From contig CANHGS010000028.1 in NCBI GenBank assembly GCA_947460595.1, forward strand, positions 1-43,525: a stretch of DNA of 43,525 nucleotides, given 5' to 3'. The stretch's first letter is position 1. Each line of letters begins with the position of its first letter. The DNA is from Bacteroidota bacterium (GTDB taxonomy: Bacteria; Bacteroidota; Bacteroidia; Chitinophagales; Chitinophagaceae). Shown piece after piece: positions 15,103 to 23,368 of this stretch. A program made the position numbers and the translations under genes. The notes under the pieces were generated by a model. It did not search any database and was not told where the DNA came from. It saw only the letters and a program-made list of their open reading frames with translations.

Positions 15103-17595
15103 CTATTTCTTTTTCAATTCTAGCTCTCGGTTCATCTCTTCTTCATCTACCGGTCTTTCAGTTGGATCCCCAATCAAATACCTAGCAAAATAATCGCTCA
15201 TTTTCCAGAAAAAGTACTCGGTCATATCTCCAAATCCATGTCTTTGTGTAGGCAAAATAATCATATCAAAACGTTTGTTGGCCTTGATTAGTGCATTAGC
15301 TACCCGCATACTATTGGCTGGATGTACGTTATTGTCAATCTCCCCATGAGATAACATTAACCTTCCTTTTAAGTTTTTGGCCAAGTCTGGATTCTTGTCA
15401 ATATTGTACTGAAAGCTGGTATCCCCTTTTTCAGAAATAATTTCTTTTACCCCATGGTGTTTTTCACTCCACCAACGGTTGTAAATACTATTGTCGTGGT
15501 TACCCGCAGAGGAAACCGCCACTTTGAAAAAATCTGGATAGACTAATAAGGCTGCCGTACTCATAAATCCTCCACCAGAATGTCCATGGATTCCTACACG
15601 ATTAATATCTATAAAGGAATGTCTATCGGCTAATTGTTCAGCTACGGCTTTCTTGTCTGACAAACCATAGTCTCTTAAATTACCATATCCATAATTGTGG
15701 TACCATTTGCTCCTACTTGGGTGACCACCTCTATTACCCAATGTAATCACAATCATTCCCAATTGGGCCAATCGGTCTGTACGATCCATTCCCTTGCTAA
15801 ATGCTTTGTTCACCGCTTCTGTTTGAGGACCAGGATACACATATTCCATGATGGGATATTTCTTGGTACTATCAAAGTCAAAGGGTTTATACATGACACC
15901 ATAAATATCGGTAATGCCATCATCGGCCTTGGCCTTGAAGGGTTGTGGAAACTTATAACCGGTTGCCAACAAACTACTAAAATCAGCTGTTTCCAAATCC
16001 ATGATTTTTCTTCCATCTGCTGCAAATAACACAGACTTGGGAATGGTATTCACCCTAGAAAAATTATTAACCAAGTATTTCTTGTTGTCGTCCATGCTAG
16101 CGCTATGGTCAAAATCTCCCGGATTTAACAACTTTAATCCGCTTCCATCAAAATTCACCCGATAAGCATGCAATAAATAAGGGTCTTCTCCATTTTCTTT
16201 ACCGTTGGCTGAGAAATACAATACCCTTGCTTTTTCATCAATACCCAAGATATCTTCACCATGCCATGGACCAGAAGTAATTTGATTTTTAAGTTTGCCA
16301 TTTTCATCATAGAGATAAAAATGCCCCCATCCATCATCTTCACTCCATTGAATCAATTCCTTGCCCTCATTCACCAATCCCAACCTCCGAATTTCTATAT
16401 AGGTATTCATTTTTTCTTCCCAGAGTGTTTTCACAGTTGCAGACTTAACATCTACGTAAGCAATGTCAATTTTCTTGAGGTCTCTGCTGGTGCGGCTTAG
16501 ATAAAATTTATCATTGGTACCCAACCAAAGTGATGGTCTAAACTCATCATCCCTAGTACTGACCTTTGCAGGGGCTGACCAAATATTTAAGTCTTGGTCT
16601 TTGTATAAACCAGATGCAATTTCTCGATTGTTTTTGGTGGCGGTTTCAAATAAAAGCAAGTGCTCAATGGGGCTTTCTTTTTCACCAGGCATCCAATATT
16701 TATAGGTTTCCAAAGTAGGTCTAGGGTCAGCAATGCTATTGATGACCCAAAGGTCTTTCACCCTTCTATTGTCTACCCTATTCATCACAAACCACTTGGA
16801 ATCTGGTGACCATTGTACAAATACAGATTTGCGTTTGTTTTTGTTCTTTTCTTTATCGGCATTGGACTCTCCAAAACCATCGCTGTGATAGCCAAAATTC
16901 TCAACTCCGTTTTTGGTAATCTGCGTTTGAACAATAGTGCTATCTTCTTCATTTTTTAAGGCCTTTTCATAATTGACCTTGTCCATACACCAAAGGTTTT
17001 GATCCTTTCCAAAAAGTATGGTATTGCCATCAGGAGAAATATTGGCCCAAGATGGTTTACGGAATGGCTTTTTGAATCCGTTTAATTCCACCAACTCACC
17101 GGTAACCAAATTGTATTCAAAAAAGAAAATCTTTTTCTCTTTTACGGGTGGTGTTCCTTTTTTAGCAGTACTATCTTTCTTCTCAATGTCAATAGTGCTT
17201 TTAACTTCAAAGTGCACCCAATTCTCGTCTTTGATAAAACGCATACTATCAATATTGAGGTGCTGCGCATCCATGGGATCATCTGTGATCTTGGTTAGTT
17301 TGGCGGCTAGTGCGGCTTGATCAAATAACAATTTCTTTTCTCCTTTTACTGCATCCACTATGTACCATTTTTTTCCTTCTGAAGTTTCATACATATACCA
17401 AAAACGGTCTGACTTTTTTAGCCAATGTGGATCTACATTAAGACTAAAAATCAGTTTTTCTAATTTCTTGGGAGAATACCTTGCGGCCGCTGCATAATTG
17501 GCCTTGGTTATGGGAGTTTGTTGAGCAAGTAGTGCCGTAGAAAGACAAAGACTAAACAGAAATACCATCAAACGCATAGTAATAGTTTTAGGCAT
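15103..17595 (-). CDS. S9 family prolyl oligopeptidase (DPP-IV type), secreted
   Basis: A large exported serine peptidase of about 830 residues. The N-terminus MPKTITMRLMVFLFSLCLSTALLAQ is a signal peptide; an ATG six codons further in (17577) is an equally good start. A beta-propeller domain spans about 60-520, followed by the alpha/beta hydrolase domain. The catalytic triad is visible: Ser in GHSGGGF (about residue 673), Asp in GEIDNNVHP (about 754) and His in TQRHGFGD (about 786). Such enzymes remove dipeptides, often after proline, from peptides in the periplasm. A strongly charged, Lys-rich segment near residue 250 lies within the propeller. It is divergently oriented from kynU and stands alone on its strand, 60 bases upstream of gcdH. 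Confidence 0.88.
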   Translation of the reverse strand: MPKTITMRLMVFLFSLCLSTALLAQQTPITKANYAAAARYSPKKLEKLIFSLNVDPHWLKKSDRFWYMYETSEGKKWYIVDAVKGEKKLLFDQAALAAKLTKITDDPMDAQHLNIDSMRFIKDENWVHFEVKSTIDIEKKDSTAKKGTPPVKEKKIFFFEYNLVTGELVELNGFKKPFRKPSWANISPDGNTILFGKDQNLWCMDKVNYEKALKNEEDSTIVQTQITKNGVENFGYHSDGFGESNADKEKNKNKRKSVFVQWSPDSKWFVMNRVDNRRVKDLWVINSIADPRPTLETYKYWMPGEKESPIEHLLLFETATKNNREIASGLYKDQDLNIWSAPAKVSTRDDEFRPSLWLGTNDKFYLSRTSRDLKKIDIAYVDVKSATVKTLWEEKMNTYIEIRRLGLVNEGKELIQWSEDDGWGHFYLYDENGKLKNQITSGPWHGEDILGIDEKARVLYFSANGKENGEDPYLLHAYRVNFDGSGLKLLNPGDFDHSASMDDNKKYLVNNFSRVNTIPKSVLFAADGRKIMDLETADFSSLLATGYKFPQPFKAKADDGITDIYGVMYKPFDFDSTKKYPIMEYVYPGPQTEAVNKAFSKGMDRTDRLAQLGMIVITLGNRGGHPSRSKWYHNYGYGNLRDYGLSDKKAVAEQLADRHSFIDINRVGIHGHSGGGFMSTAALLVYPDFFKVAVSSAGNHDNSIYNRWWSEKHHGVKEIISEKGDTSFQYNIDKNPDLAKNLKGRLMLSHGEIDNNVHPANSMRVANALIKANKRFDMIILPTQRHGFGDMTEYFFWKMSDYFARYLIGDPTERPVDEEEMNRELELKKK

Positions 17596-17701
17596 TGAAA
17601 ATACTAGATTCGCTTCAAAACACAGCACTCTCTGTCAAATTTGCTTAATCTACTCTTGTCATAACAAGGCTTGGTTGATTTGTTGTAATTTTAGTTGAAT
17701 T

Positions 17702-18979
17702 ATGCAACTAAAAATGAATAATATTTATCAGTTAGGGCTGGATTACGCTAACCAAGCAGATAAGGCAGATGTATTGGGACCATTTAAATCTCGGTTTCAT
17801 TTTCCCCAACATCAAGGGAGAGATGCTATTTATTTCTGCGGCAATTCATTGGGATTGCAACCAAAGTCTTTGGCTGCGGCTATAGACGTTGAAATGAAAA
17901 CCTGGCGTAACCTAGCTGTTGGGGGGTATTTTGGAGGCACCAACCCCTGGTTGCGTTTTCATGAATATTTGCAGCCCTCTTTAACATCCCTAATGGGGGC
18001 TAGCACCAAGGAAATCACTTTGATGAATAGCTTAACCGTGAACCTGCATTTATTAATGTTGAGTTTTTATAAACCTAGCATTGACCGATACCAGATTATC
18101 ATGGAAGCGGGTGCATTTCCCTCTGATCAATATGCTATTGAAACCTTGGTCAAACATTTTGGGTTGGATCCAGATCAGGCTATCATAGAAATCAGTCCAA
18201 GGGCCGGTGAAAAGCTATTGCGTGAAGAAGATATTATTGATACCATCGCGCAAGCTGGGGGCAAACTAGCCATGGTAATGATGGGAGGAATCAACTATTA
18301 TACAGGACAGTTTTATAACCTAGCAAACATTACCAAAGCTGCCCATGCCGTTGGTGCTATTGCAGGTTTTGACCTTGCCCATGTGGCAGGCAATATTCCC
18401 TTACAATTGCATGATTGGGAGGTTGATTTTGCTGTTTGGTGTAGTTACAAATATTTGAACGCTGGGCCTGGTGCCGTAGGGGGAGTTTTTGTACACGAAC
18501 AATGGGCTTCTAATAGTCATACGCCTAGGTTAGCGGGTTGGTGGGGCAATGATGAACAAACTAGGTTTAAAATGGAAAAAGGCTTTCTGGCCAAGGCCGA
18601 TGCCAGTGGTTGGAATATTAGTACTACCCAAGTATTTAACATGATTGGTTTAAAAGCTTCTTTGGCCATTTTTGATGAAGCGGGGATTCAGCGTTTGCGA
18701 GAAAAAAGTATCCAACTCACCGCCTATTTAGAATGGTTATTGAAGCAATTACCCAACCTGAATTTTGAAATCATCACGCCTGCGGAACCCGCGTGGCGTG
18801 GCGCGCAATTAAGCTTGTATTTTAAAGATCAGGGCCGAGCCATTCATGATAAAATGATTGAAAATGGCATTATTGTAGACTATCGAGAACCAGGTGTCAT
18901 TAGGGTAGCCCCTGCTCCACTTTATTGTAGCTTTGAAGACGTTTACCAATTTTATAGTATTCTAAAAGAACATTTCTAA
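17702..18979 (+). CDS. kynU: Kynureninase
   Basis: A PLP-dependent hydrolase that splits kynurenine or 3-hydroxykynurenine into (3-hydroxy)anthranilate and alanine. At 425 residues it is full length. The PLP site is seen in GFDLAHVAGN (Asp224 and His227) and in WCSYKYLNAGPG, where Lys250 is the Schiff-base lysine; the substrate-binding region includes FCGNSLGLQPK near 46 and the WWGN segment near 280. The C-terminal RVAPAPLYCSFEDV is typical. Translation may begin at the first ATG or at the one four codons later. It is divergent from the S9 peptidase and translationally coupled to the SGNH hydrolase. It serves tryptophan catabolism together with the dioxygenase at 22.2 kb. Confidence 0.95.
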   Translation: MQLKMNNIYQLGLDYANQADKADVLGPFKSRFHFPQHQGRDAIYFCGNSLGLQPKSLAAAIDVEMKTWRNLAVGGYFGGTNPWLRFHEYLQPSLTSLMGASTKEITLMNSLTVNLHLLMLSFYKPSIDRYQIIMEAGAFPSDQYAIETLVKHFGLDPDQAIIEISPRAGEKLLREEDIIDTIAQAGGKLAMVMMGGINYYTGQFYNLANITKAAHAVGAIAGFDLAHVAGNIPLQLHDWEVDFAVWCSYKYLNAGPGAVGGVFVHEQWASNSHTPRLAGWWGNDEQTRFKMEKGFLAKADASGWNISTTQVFNMIGLKASLAIFDEAGIQRLREKSIQLTAYLEWLLKQLPNLNFEIITPAEPAWRGAQLSLYFKDQGRAIHDKMIENGIIVDYREPGVIRVAPAPLYCSFEDVYQFYSILKEHF

Positions 18980-19593
18980 TGAGTACCCATATTAATAGCA
19001 TGCTTTGCTTGGGCGATTCTTACACCATTGGAGAATCTGTGCCCCTGCACGCTGGATTTCCGTACCAAACCATTCAGTTATTACGCAAAAAAGGGCTCCA
19101 TTTTCATGCGCCAGAAATAGTGGCTCAAACGGGTTGGACTAGTTTTGAATTAGCCGATCATATACTCAATCACCAATTAGAAGCGAGTTATGATTTTGTA
19201 ACCCTTTTGATTGGAGTGAATAACCAATACCGTGGGTTACCCATCAAAGGATTTGAAAATGACTTTGAATTCTTGCTCAAGAAAGCGATTCATTTTGCAG
19301 GAGGGAATAGCAAACACGTGGTGGTAATGTCTATTCCAGATTGGAGTGTCACTCCCTTTGCTAGCAAGCGTTCTATTGGAAATGTCAGTAAAGAAATTGA
19401 CGATTTTAACTTGATTTGCCAAGATTTTGCTACTAAACACCAATGTCAATTTATCCATATCACCGCACAAACAAGGTTGGCAAAAAATGATAGCAGTTTA
19501 CTAGCTGGAGACCAACTACATTATTCTGCTAAATCACACGCAGTTTGGGCTGCTGAATTAGCCTCTATTCTCATGCACCAATTATCCAAATAA
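18979..19593 (+). CDS. SGNH/GDSL hydrolase coupled to kynureninase
   Basis: A 204-residue cytoplasmic hydrolase without signal peptide. Block I is CLGDSYTIGES with nucleophile Ser14; the block II glycine lies near TGWTS (about 52), block III is GVNNQYRG (Asn82 region) and the C-terminal dyad is Asp178 and His181 in GDQLHYS. The ATG shares one base with the kynU stop (TAATG), so it is translationally coupled to kynU. SGNH enzymes are esterases, thioesterases or amidohydrolases. The pathway step between tryptophan dioxygenase and kynureninase is hydrolysis of N-formylkynurenine, and no classical formamidase gene is in the window. A role in that step is attractive but is inference from gene order only. 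Confidence 0.85.
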   Translation: MSTHINSMLCLGDSYTIGESVPLHAGFPYQTIQLLRKKGLHFHAPEIVAQTGWTSFELADHILNHQLEASYDFVTLLIGVNNQYRGLPIKGFENDFEFLLKKAIHFAGGNSKHVVVMSIPDWSVTPFASKRSIGNVSKEIDDFNLICQDFATKHQCQFIHITAQTRLAKNDSSLLAGDQLHYSAKSHAVWAAELASILMHQLSK

Positions 19594-19600
19594 TAGCAGC

Positions 19601-20458
19601 TTAGCTTACTAGAAATTGATTCATTTCTGCTGCATAACCTGCAGCAACTTCAGTAGCTTTTTGTGCAAAATCTAATCCAGTACTAGCAAAAATTACAGCC
19701 CTACTGGCATTGACCAACAAACCACAATCCTTGTTCATGCCATATTTTGACACTTCTTCCAAACTTCCTCCTTGTGCTCCTACCCCTGGCACCAGTAAAA
19801 AATGGTCTGGGATAATAGTCCTAATATGTTCCAAATCACTGGCCCTAGTGGCTCCTACTACAAACATGAGGTTTTCTGGCGTTCCCCAAGAAGCCACTTT
19901 TTCCAATACTTTTTCATACAATCTTTTTTCTGTATTTCCCTGAGTCAAGTGAGGAATCATATTAGATTCAGGGTAAGCATTACTGACTAATAATTGCTGA
20001 AAATCATTGCCACCAGCATTGGAGGTAAGACCAAGTACAATACTCCACTTGTTTTCATATTCCAAAAAAGGTCTCACACTATCCTCTCCCATATAGGGTG
20101 CAATGGTTACTGCATCAAAAGGCAATACTTCAAAAAAAGTCTTGGCATACTGGGTAGAAGTATTACCAATATCGCCACGCTTGGCATCTGCTATTTTTAA
20201 ATGAGTTGAAGGTATATAGTGCAAGGTTTTCTCCATAGATTCCCAACCTTTAAGACCCTGTGATTCATAGAAAGCAGTATTAATTTTATAGCTCACACAA
20301 TGATCCTTAGTAGCGTCAATAATGGCTTTATTGAATTCAAATACTGGATCAGTAGCATCTTTTAAATGCTTGGGCAGTTTAGTGATATCCGTATCCAAGC
20401 CTACACAGAGGTAGTTTTGCTTGGTCTTAATCTGGGCAACAAGTTGGGAACGATTCAT
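19601..20458 (-). CDS. pyrF: Orotidine 5'-phosphate decarboxylase
   Basis: Catalyses the last step of UMP synthesis, decarboxylation of OMP. The 285 residues fit the longer type 2 (subfamily 2) form rather than the about 230-residue E. coli form. Key elements are [16 protein letters not shown] at the N-terminus, the catalytic [10 protein letters not shown] segment near residue 90, a phosphate-binding VPGVGAQGG loop near 222 and the final [11 protein letters not shown] near 250. It converges on the SGNH hydrolase gene with only seven bases between stop codons. The upstream terminator and a -7 box four bases from the ATG suggest its own, probably leaderless, transcript. Confidence 0.95.
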   Translation of the reverse strand: MNRSQLVAQIKTKQNYLCVGLDTDITKLPKHLKDATDPVFEFNKAIIDATKDHCVSYKINTAFYESQGLKGWESMEKTLHYIPSTHLKIADAKRGDIGNTSTQYAKTFFEVLPFDAVTIAPYMGEDSVRPFLEYENKWSIVLGLTSNAGGNDFQQLLVSNAYPESNMIPHLTQGNTEKRLYEKVLEKVASWGTPENLMFVVGATRASDLEHIRTIIPDHFLLVPGVGAQGGSLEEVSKYGMNKDCGLLVNASRAVIFASTGLDFAQKATEVAAGYAAEMNQFLVS

Positions 20459-20462
20459 GTTA

Positions 20463-20470
20463 CAAAGGTA
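20463..20470 (-). promoter_or_regulatory. -7 promoter box immediately upstream of pyrF
   Basis: TACCTTTG on the minus strand, identical to the ssrA and rplU boxes, is four bases from the pyrF ATG. With a seven-base spacing to the start of transcription, the mRNA would begin at the start codon. The -33 region is occupied by the terminator hairpin of the upstream gene. Confidence 0.5.
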
Positions 20471-20475
20471 AAAAG

Positions 20476-20501
20476 AAAAGCCACGATTACTCGTGGCTTT
20501 T
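20476..20501 (-). terminator. Rho-independent terminator of the GH13 gene
   Basis: AAAAGCCACGA and TCGTGGCTTTT make a perfect 11-bp stem around a four-base loop. On the minus strand it is followed by TTTTCTTTTT. It ends the glycosidase transcript just before the pyrF promoter box, about 215 bases past the glycosidase stop; the repeat array lies within that 3' untranslated region. Confidence 0.8.
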
Positions 20502-20533
20502 GAATTTTTATCAGACTAAGCTAAAAATTTAAT

Positions 20534-20714
20534 TCCTCTCTTCACTTTCCTCCTCCTCTCTTCACTTTCTTCCTTCACTCTTCACTCTTCACTCTTCACT
20601 TTCTTCCTTCACTCTTCACTCTTCACTTTCTTCCTTCACTCTTCACTCTTCACTCTTCACTCTTCACTTTCTTCCTCCTCTCTTCACTCTTCACTTTCTT
20701 CCTCCTCTCTTCAC
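20534..20714. repeat. Heptanucleotide tandem array (TTCACTC unit) abutting the GH13 stop codon
   Basis: About 17 copies of TTCACT, mostly in runs of TTCACTC (four, three and five in a row) separated by TTTCTTCC or TTTCTTCCTCCTC spacers. On the minus strand, the coding strand of the adjacent gene, this is (GTGAAGA)n with AGAGGAGGAAG spacers. The array begins directly after the TAA of the glycosidase gene and so forms its 3' untranslated region, upstream of the terminator at 20476-20501. No open frame of interest is present. Confidence 0.9.
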
Positions 20715-22079
20715 TTAGTAACTATAAACTTGATATCCCCAAGCCGGTAAACTAAAACTTTGCCCTGCTTTAATGCTTGCTTTCTTTTCTGTAAACAATT
20801 CTGTTGCATCCCCAGCAATATCAGCACCTGCAATACTAGCATCTACCGCTTTACCACTTAGGTTGACAACCACTAATACCTTGCTCTTCCCTGCTGTTCG
20901 TGTAAAAGCATAAACTTGTGCATCTGCTGAACTCAGCAATTTGCTAAAAGCTGCATTGGAAGCCAACGCTGGTGAACTACTGTGTAGGTTCAATAACTTC
21001 TTATAAAAAGGGGCTCTGCCAAATTTGGCAAAAGGAATAGTATCTTTTTCAAAGAAAGAAATAGAACGCAACAACGGCTCTTCCTGTGAGCTATAAATCA
21101 GGGGCAGACTGCGTTTGATGGTTTGGGTTAACACCGCAAATGGAGCGTGTGATTCACCAGGCATAGTTGCATAATCTGCCTTGTTCCAACTATTTTCATC
21201 ATGGTTACTGGTAAAATACAAACGCATGGCATTTTTGGGAAAACTAGTATCGGTTTTATTGATGATAGAATCTAGAGCCAGTGCATTGCGTTTTCCGGAT
21301 GCAATCAATTTCATCATGGAAAAATCAGACCAAGTATAGGTGGCGTCAAATCCATTGGTATGCATATTGGGTTTATCGCCCTCGGCTAAGAAAAATAGGT
21401 TCTTCTCCTTTTTCAAGTCCGGAATGGCTTTGAGCCAAAAAGAATCAGCCACTTCTGGAGCTACATCGCAACGGAAACCATCTATATCCGAAGTTTGGAC
21501 CCAGTATTTCATAGAAGCAATCATACTATCACAGAGTTCTGTATTCTTATAATTGAGTTTTCGGGTATCAGTCCAGTCAAATTGTGAAATGGCTTTTCCC
21601 GAACTGTCTCGTACAAAAAAATCAGGGTGGGTTTTCAACCAAGGATGATCCGCTCCTGTATGGTTGGGTACCCAGTCAATCACTACTTTAAATCCCAGTT
21701 CATGGGCTTTTTTAACCAGCTCATTCCATTCTTCTAAATTGCCATATTCTGGATTAATGGCTTTATAATCACTTACCGCATAATAGCTACCCAAGGTTCC
21801 CTTTCTATCAACCTTACTAATGGGATTGATGGGCATAAACCAAAGGGTTTGTACACCCATATCTTTTAATCTTTGTAACTGTGCAGAAAAGGCCTTGAAC
21901 GTGCCTTCTGGCGTGTATTGGCGCACATTCACTTCATAAATATTGCCATTCATGATCCAAGCAGGATGCCCGTCAATAGTGGCGGTATCAGTGGAGGCAG
22001 TGGATTTGTTTGCTGGACTGGAACAAGAGCTCATGACAGCCGTCATGAGAAGCAGAAAAAACAATTTCTTGTATGACAT
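20715..22079 (-). CDS. GH13 alpha-amylase-family lipoprotein
   Basis: A 454-residue glycoside hydrolase of the alpha-amylase family, exported as a lipoprotein: the N-terminus ends in the lipobox MSSCSS with Cys19. The four GH13 regions are in order: DWVPNHTG (135-142), GFRCDVAPEV with nucleophile Asp205, FLAEGD with acid/base Glu233, and TSNHDEN with His293-Asp294. A small C-terminal beta domain (about 385-454) ends the protein. It acts on alpha-glucans at the cell surface or in the periplasm; the exact specificity (maltodextrin, neopullulanase or cyclomaltodextrinase-like) is not resolved. There is no SusC/D pair nearby. The repeat array starts right after its stop codon. Confidence 0.9.
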   Translation of the reverse strand: MSYKKLFFLLLMTAVMSSCSSPANKSTASTDTATIDGHPAWIMNGNIYEVNVRQYTPEGTFKAFSAQLQRLKDMGVQTLWFMPINPISKVDRKGTLGSYYAVSDYKAINPEYGNLEEWNELVKKAHELGFKVVIDWVPNHTGADHPWLKTHPDFFVRDSSGKAISQFDWTDTRKLNYKNTELCDSMIASMKYWVQTSDIDGFRCDVAPEVADSFWLKAIPDLKKEKNLFFLAEGDKPNMHTNGFDATYTWSDFSMMKLIASGKRNALALDSIINKTDTSFPKNAMRLYFTSNHDENSWNKADYATMPGESHAPFAVLTQTIKRSLPLIYSSQEEPLLRSISFFEKDTIPFAKFGRAPFYKKLLNLHSSSPALASNAAFSKLLSSADAQVYAFTRTAGKSKVLVVVNLSGKAVDASIAGADIAGDATELFTEKKASIKAGQSFSLPAWGYQVYSY

Positions 22080-22209
22080 AAGCTTCGTTTAAGCATTAAA
22101 ATTAACCAGTTTGTGTAAATTTAACACATTATGGGCTGATTTATTTTCTTGACTATCTTCTAGCCTTTGAGTCAAAAACAAATGCTTTCTTTGCCGCAAA
22201 GCTTGAACT

Positions 22210-23295
22210 ATGGAAAAAGCCCCCATGTATTATGGATCTTACCTGCATTTAGATAAAATCTTAGATAGTCAATACCCTGTTAGTTTTGAATTGCCCAATG
22301 AGCCAGCTCATGATGAAATGCTGTTTATTGTCATTCACCAAGCCTATGAGCTTTGGTTCAAACAGATCTTGTTTGAAATGGACTACATCATGGGGGTATT
22401 TGGCCAAGAAACCATTAATGACAATTCCGAAGACTTAAATCTGGTTAGGCATCGGCTACGCCGAATTATTAGAATCCTTGAATTGCTTAACCAACAGGTT
22501 CATATATTGGATACCATGACCCCCTTGGATTTTCTGGAATTCAGAAACTTGCTTACACCCTCTTCCGGATTTCAGAGCAAACAATTTAGATTGATTGAAG
22601 CTAGATTAGGCCTTAATTTGGAAAGCAGACACCAAAAAGATTATTATAAACGCACCAATGAAGGTGGATTTACCAAGCCTGATTATGAGCATATCACCAA
22701 TACTGAATCTAGCAATACCATCTTGCAATTGGTAAACAACTGGCTGGAAAGAATGCCCTTCTTTGACGGGGTCTATTGGGAGTCAGAGCAAAATATTGCC
22801 TACGGCGATGCCGCCCAACACCCATTTTGGAGCCAATATAGAATCATCTATACAGCGGGACTTACTGAAAGAGAACAGAATAAGATTCATGATTTTGACT
22901 ATATTTTTTTAGAATCCGTTTGGGAATCACATAGCCCCGAACAATTAGCTATGCTTCGCAGTAATTTTTCTCCTGCTGCTCTAAGGGCTGCTTTGTTTAT
23001 CATGCTCTATCGCGATTTTCCTGTGTTCCAAACTTCTTATCAGATTTTGGATTCACTCATTGAAATTGATCACTTGATGAGTAATTGGAGACATAATCAT
23101 TTGATCATGGTAAGAAGAATGATTGGCATGCGTGTAGGTACGGGTAACACATCAGGAGCAGGATATTTAGAAGGAGCACTAAACAAGCATTATGTATATA
23201 GAGATATTTCTGGGTTGAGTACTTTCTTGATTGAAAGAAAAAGACTCCCAAAATTACCAGAAGCATTGATTAAACATTTGGGCTTTCACCAATAA
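22210..23295 (+). CDS. kynA: Tryptophan 2,3-dioxygenase
   Basis: A haem enzyme that opens the indole ring of tryptophan to give N-formylkynurenine, the first step of the kynurenine pathway. Signature elements are YYGSYLHLDKIL at the start, HDEMLFIVIHQAYELWFKQ with the active-site His43, FRNLLTPSSGFQS with Arg112, and SNWRHNHLIMVRRMIG with the haem-ligand His297 followed by the GTGNTSG substrate loop at 310-316. At 361 residues it is longer than many proteobacterial enzymes (about 280-300) because of a segment around residues 135-235, as in eukaryotic and other Bacteroidota members. It ends at a shared terminator with the convergent Pmp3 gene. Kynureninase lies 3.2 kb upstream on the same strand. 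Confidence 0.95.
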   Translation: MEKAPMYYGSYLHLDKILDSQYPVSFELPNEPAHDEMLFIVIHQAYELWFKQILFEMDYIMGVFGQETINDNSEDLNLVRHRLRRIIRILELLNQQVHILDTMTPLDFLEFRNLLTPSSGFQSKQFRLIEARLGLNLESRHQKDYYKRTNEGGFTKPDYEHITNTESSNTILQLVNNWLERMPFFDGVYWESEQNIAYGDAAQHPFWSQYRIIYTAGLTEREQNKIHDFDYIFLESVWESHSPEQLAMLRSNFSPAALRAALFIMLYRDFPVFQTSYQILDSLIEIDHLMSNWRHNHLIMVRRMIGMRVGTGNTSGAGYLEGALNKHYVYRDISGLSTFLIERKRLPKLPEALIKHLGFHQ

Positions 23296-23321
23296 AGATC
23301 CATTTTACATGATACCAACTA

Positions 23322-23354
23322 AAAAGCCTCCCAGATTGAATCAGGGAGGCTTTT
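23322..23354. terminator. Bidirectional terminator between kynA and the Pmp3-like gene
   Basis: AAAAGCCTCCC and GGGAGGCTTTT form a perfect 11-bp stem around an 11-base loop. T residues follow on both strands (TTTT on plus, TTTTT on minus). It serves both convergent genes. Confidence 0.88.
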
Positions 23355-23368
23355 CTATAAGCTTGTAG

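Noticed and set aside
20534..20714. CRISPR-like array
   Set aside because: The unit is only seven bases, spacers are short and nearly identical, and no cas genes are present; it is a simple tandem repeat.
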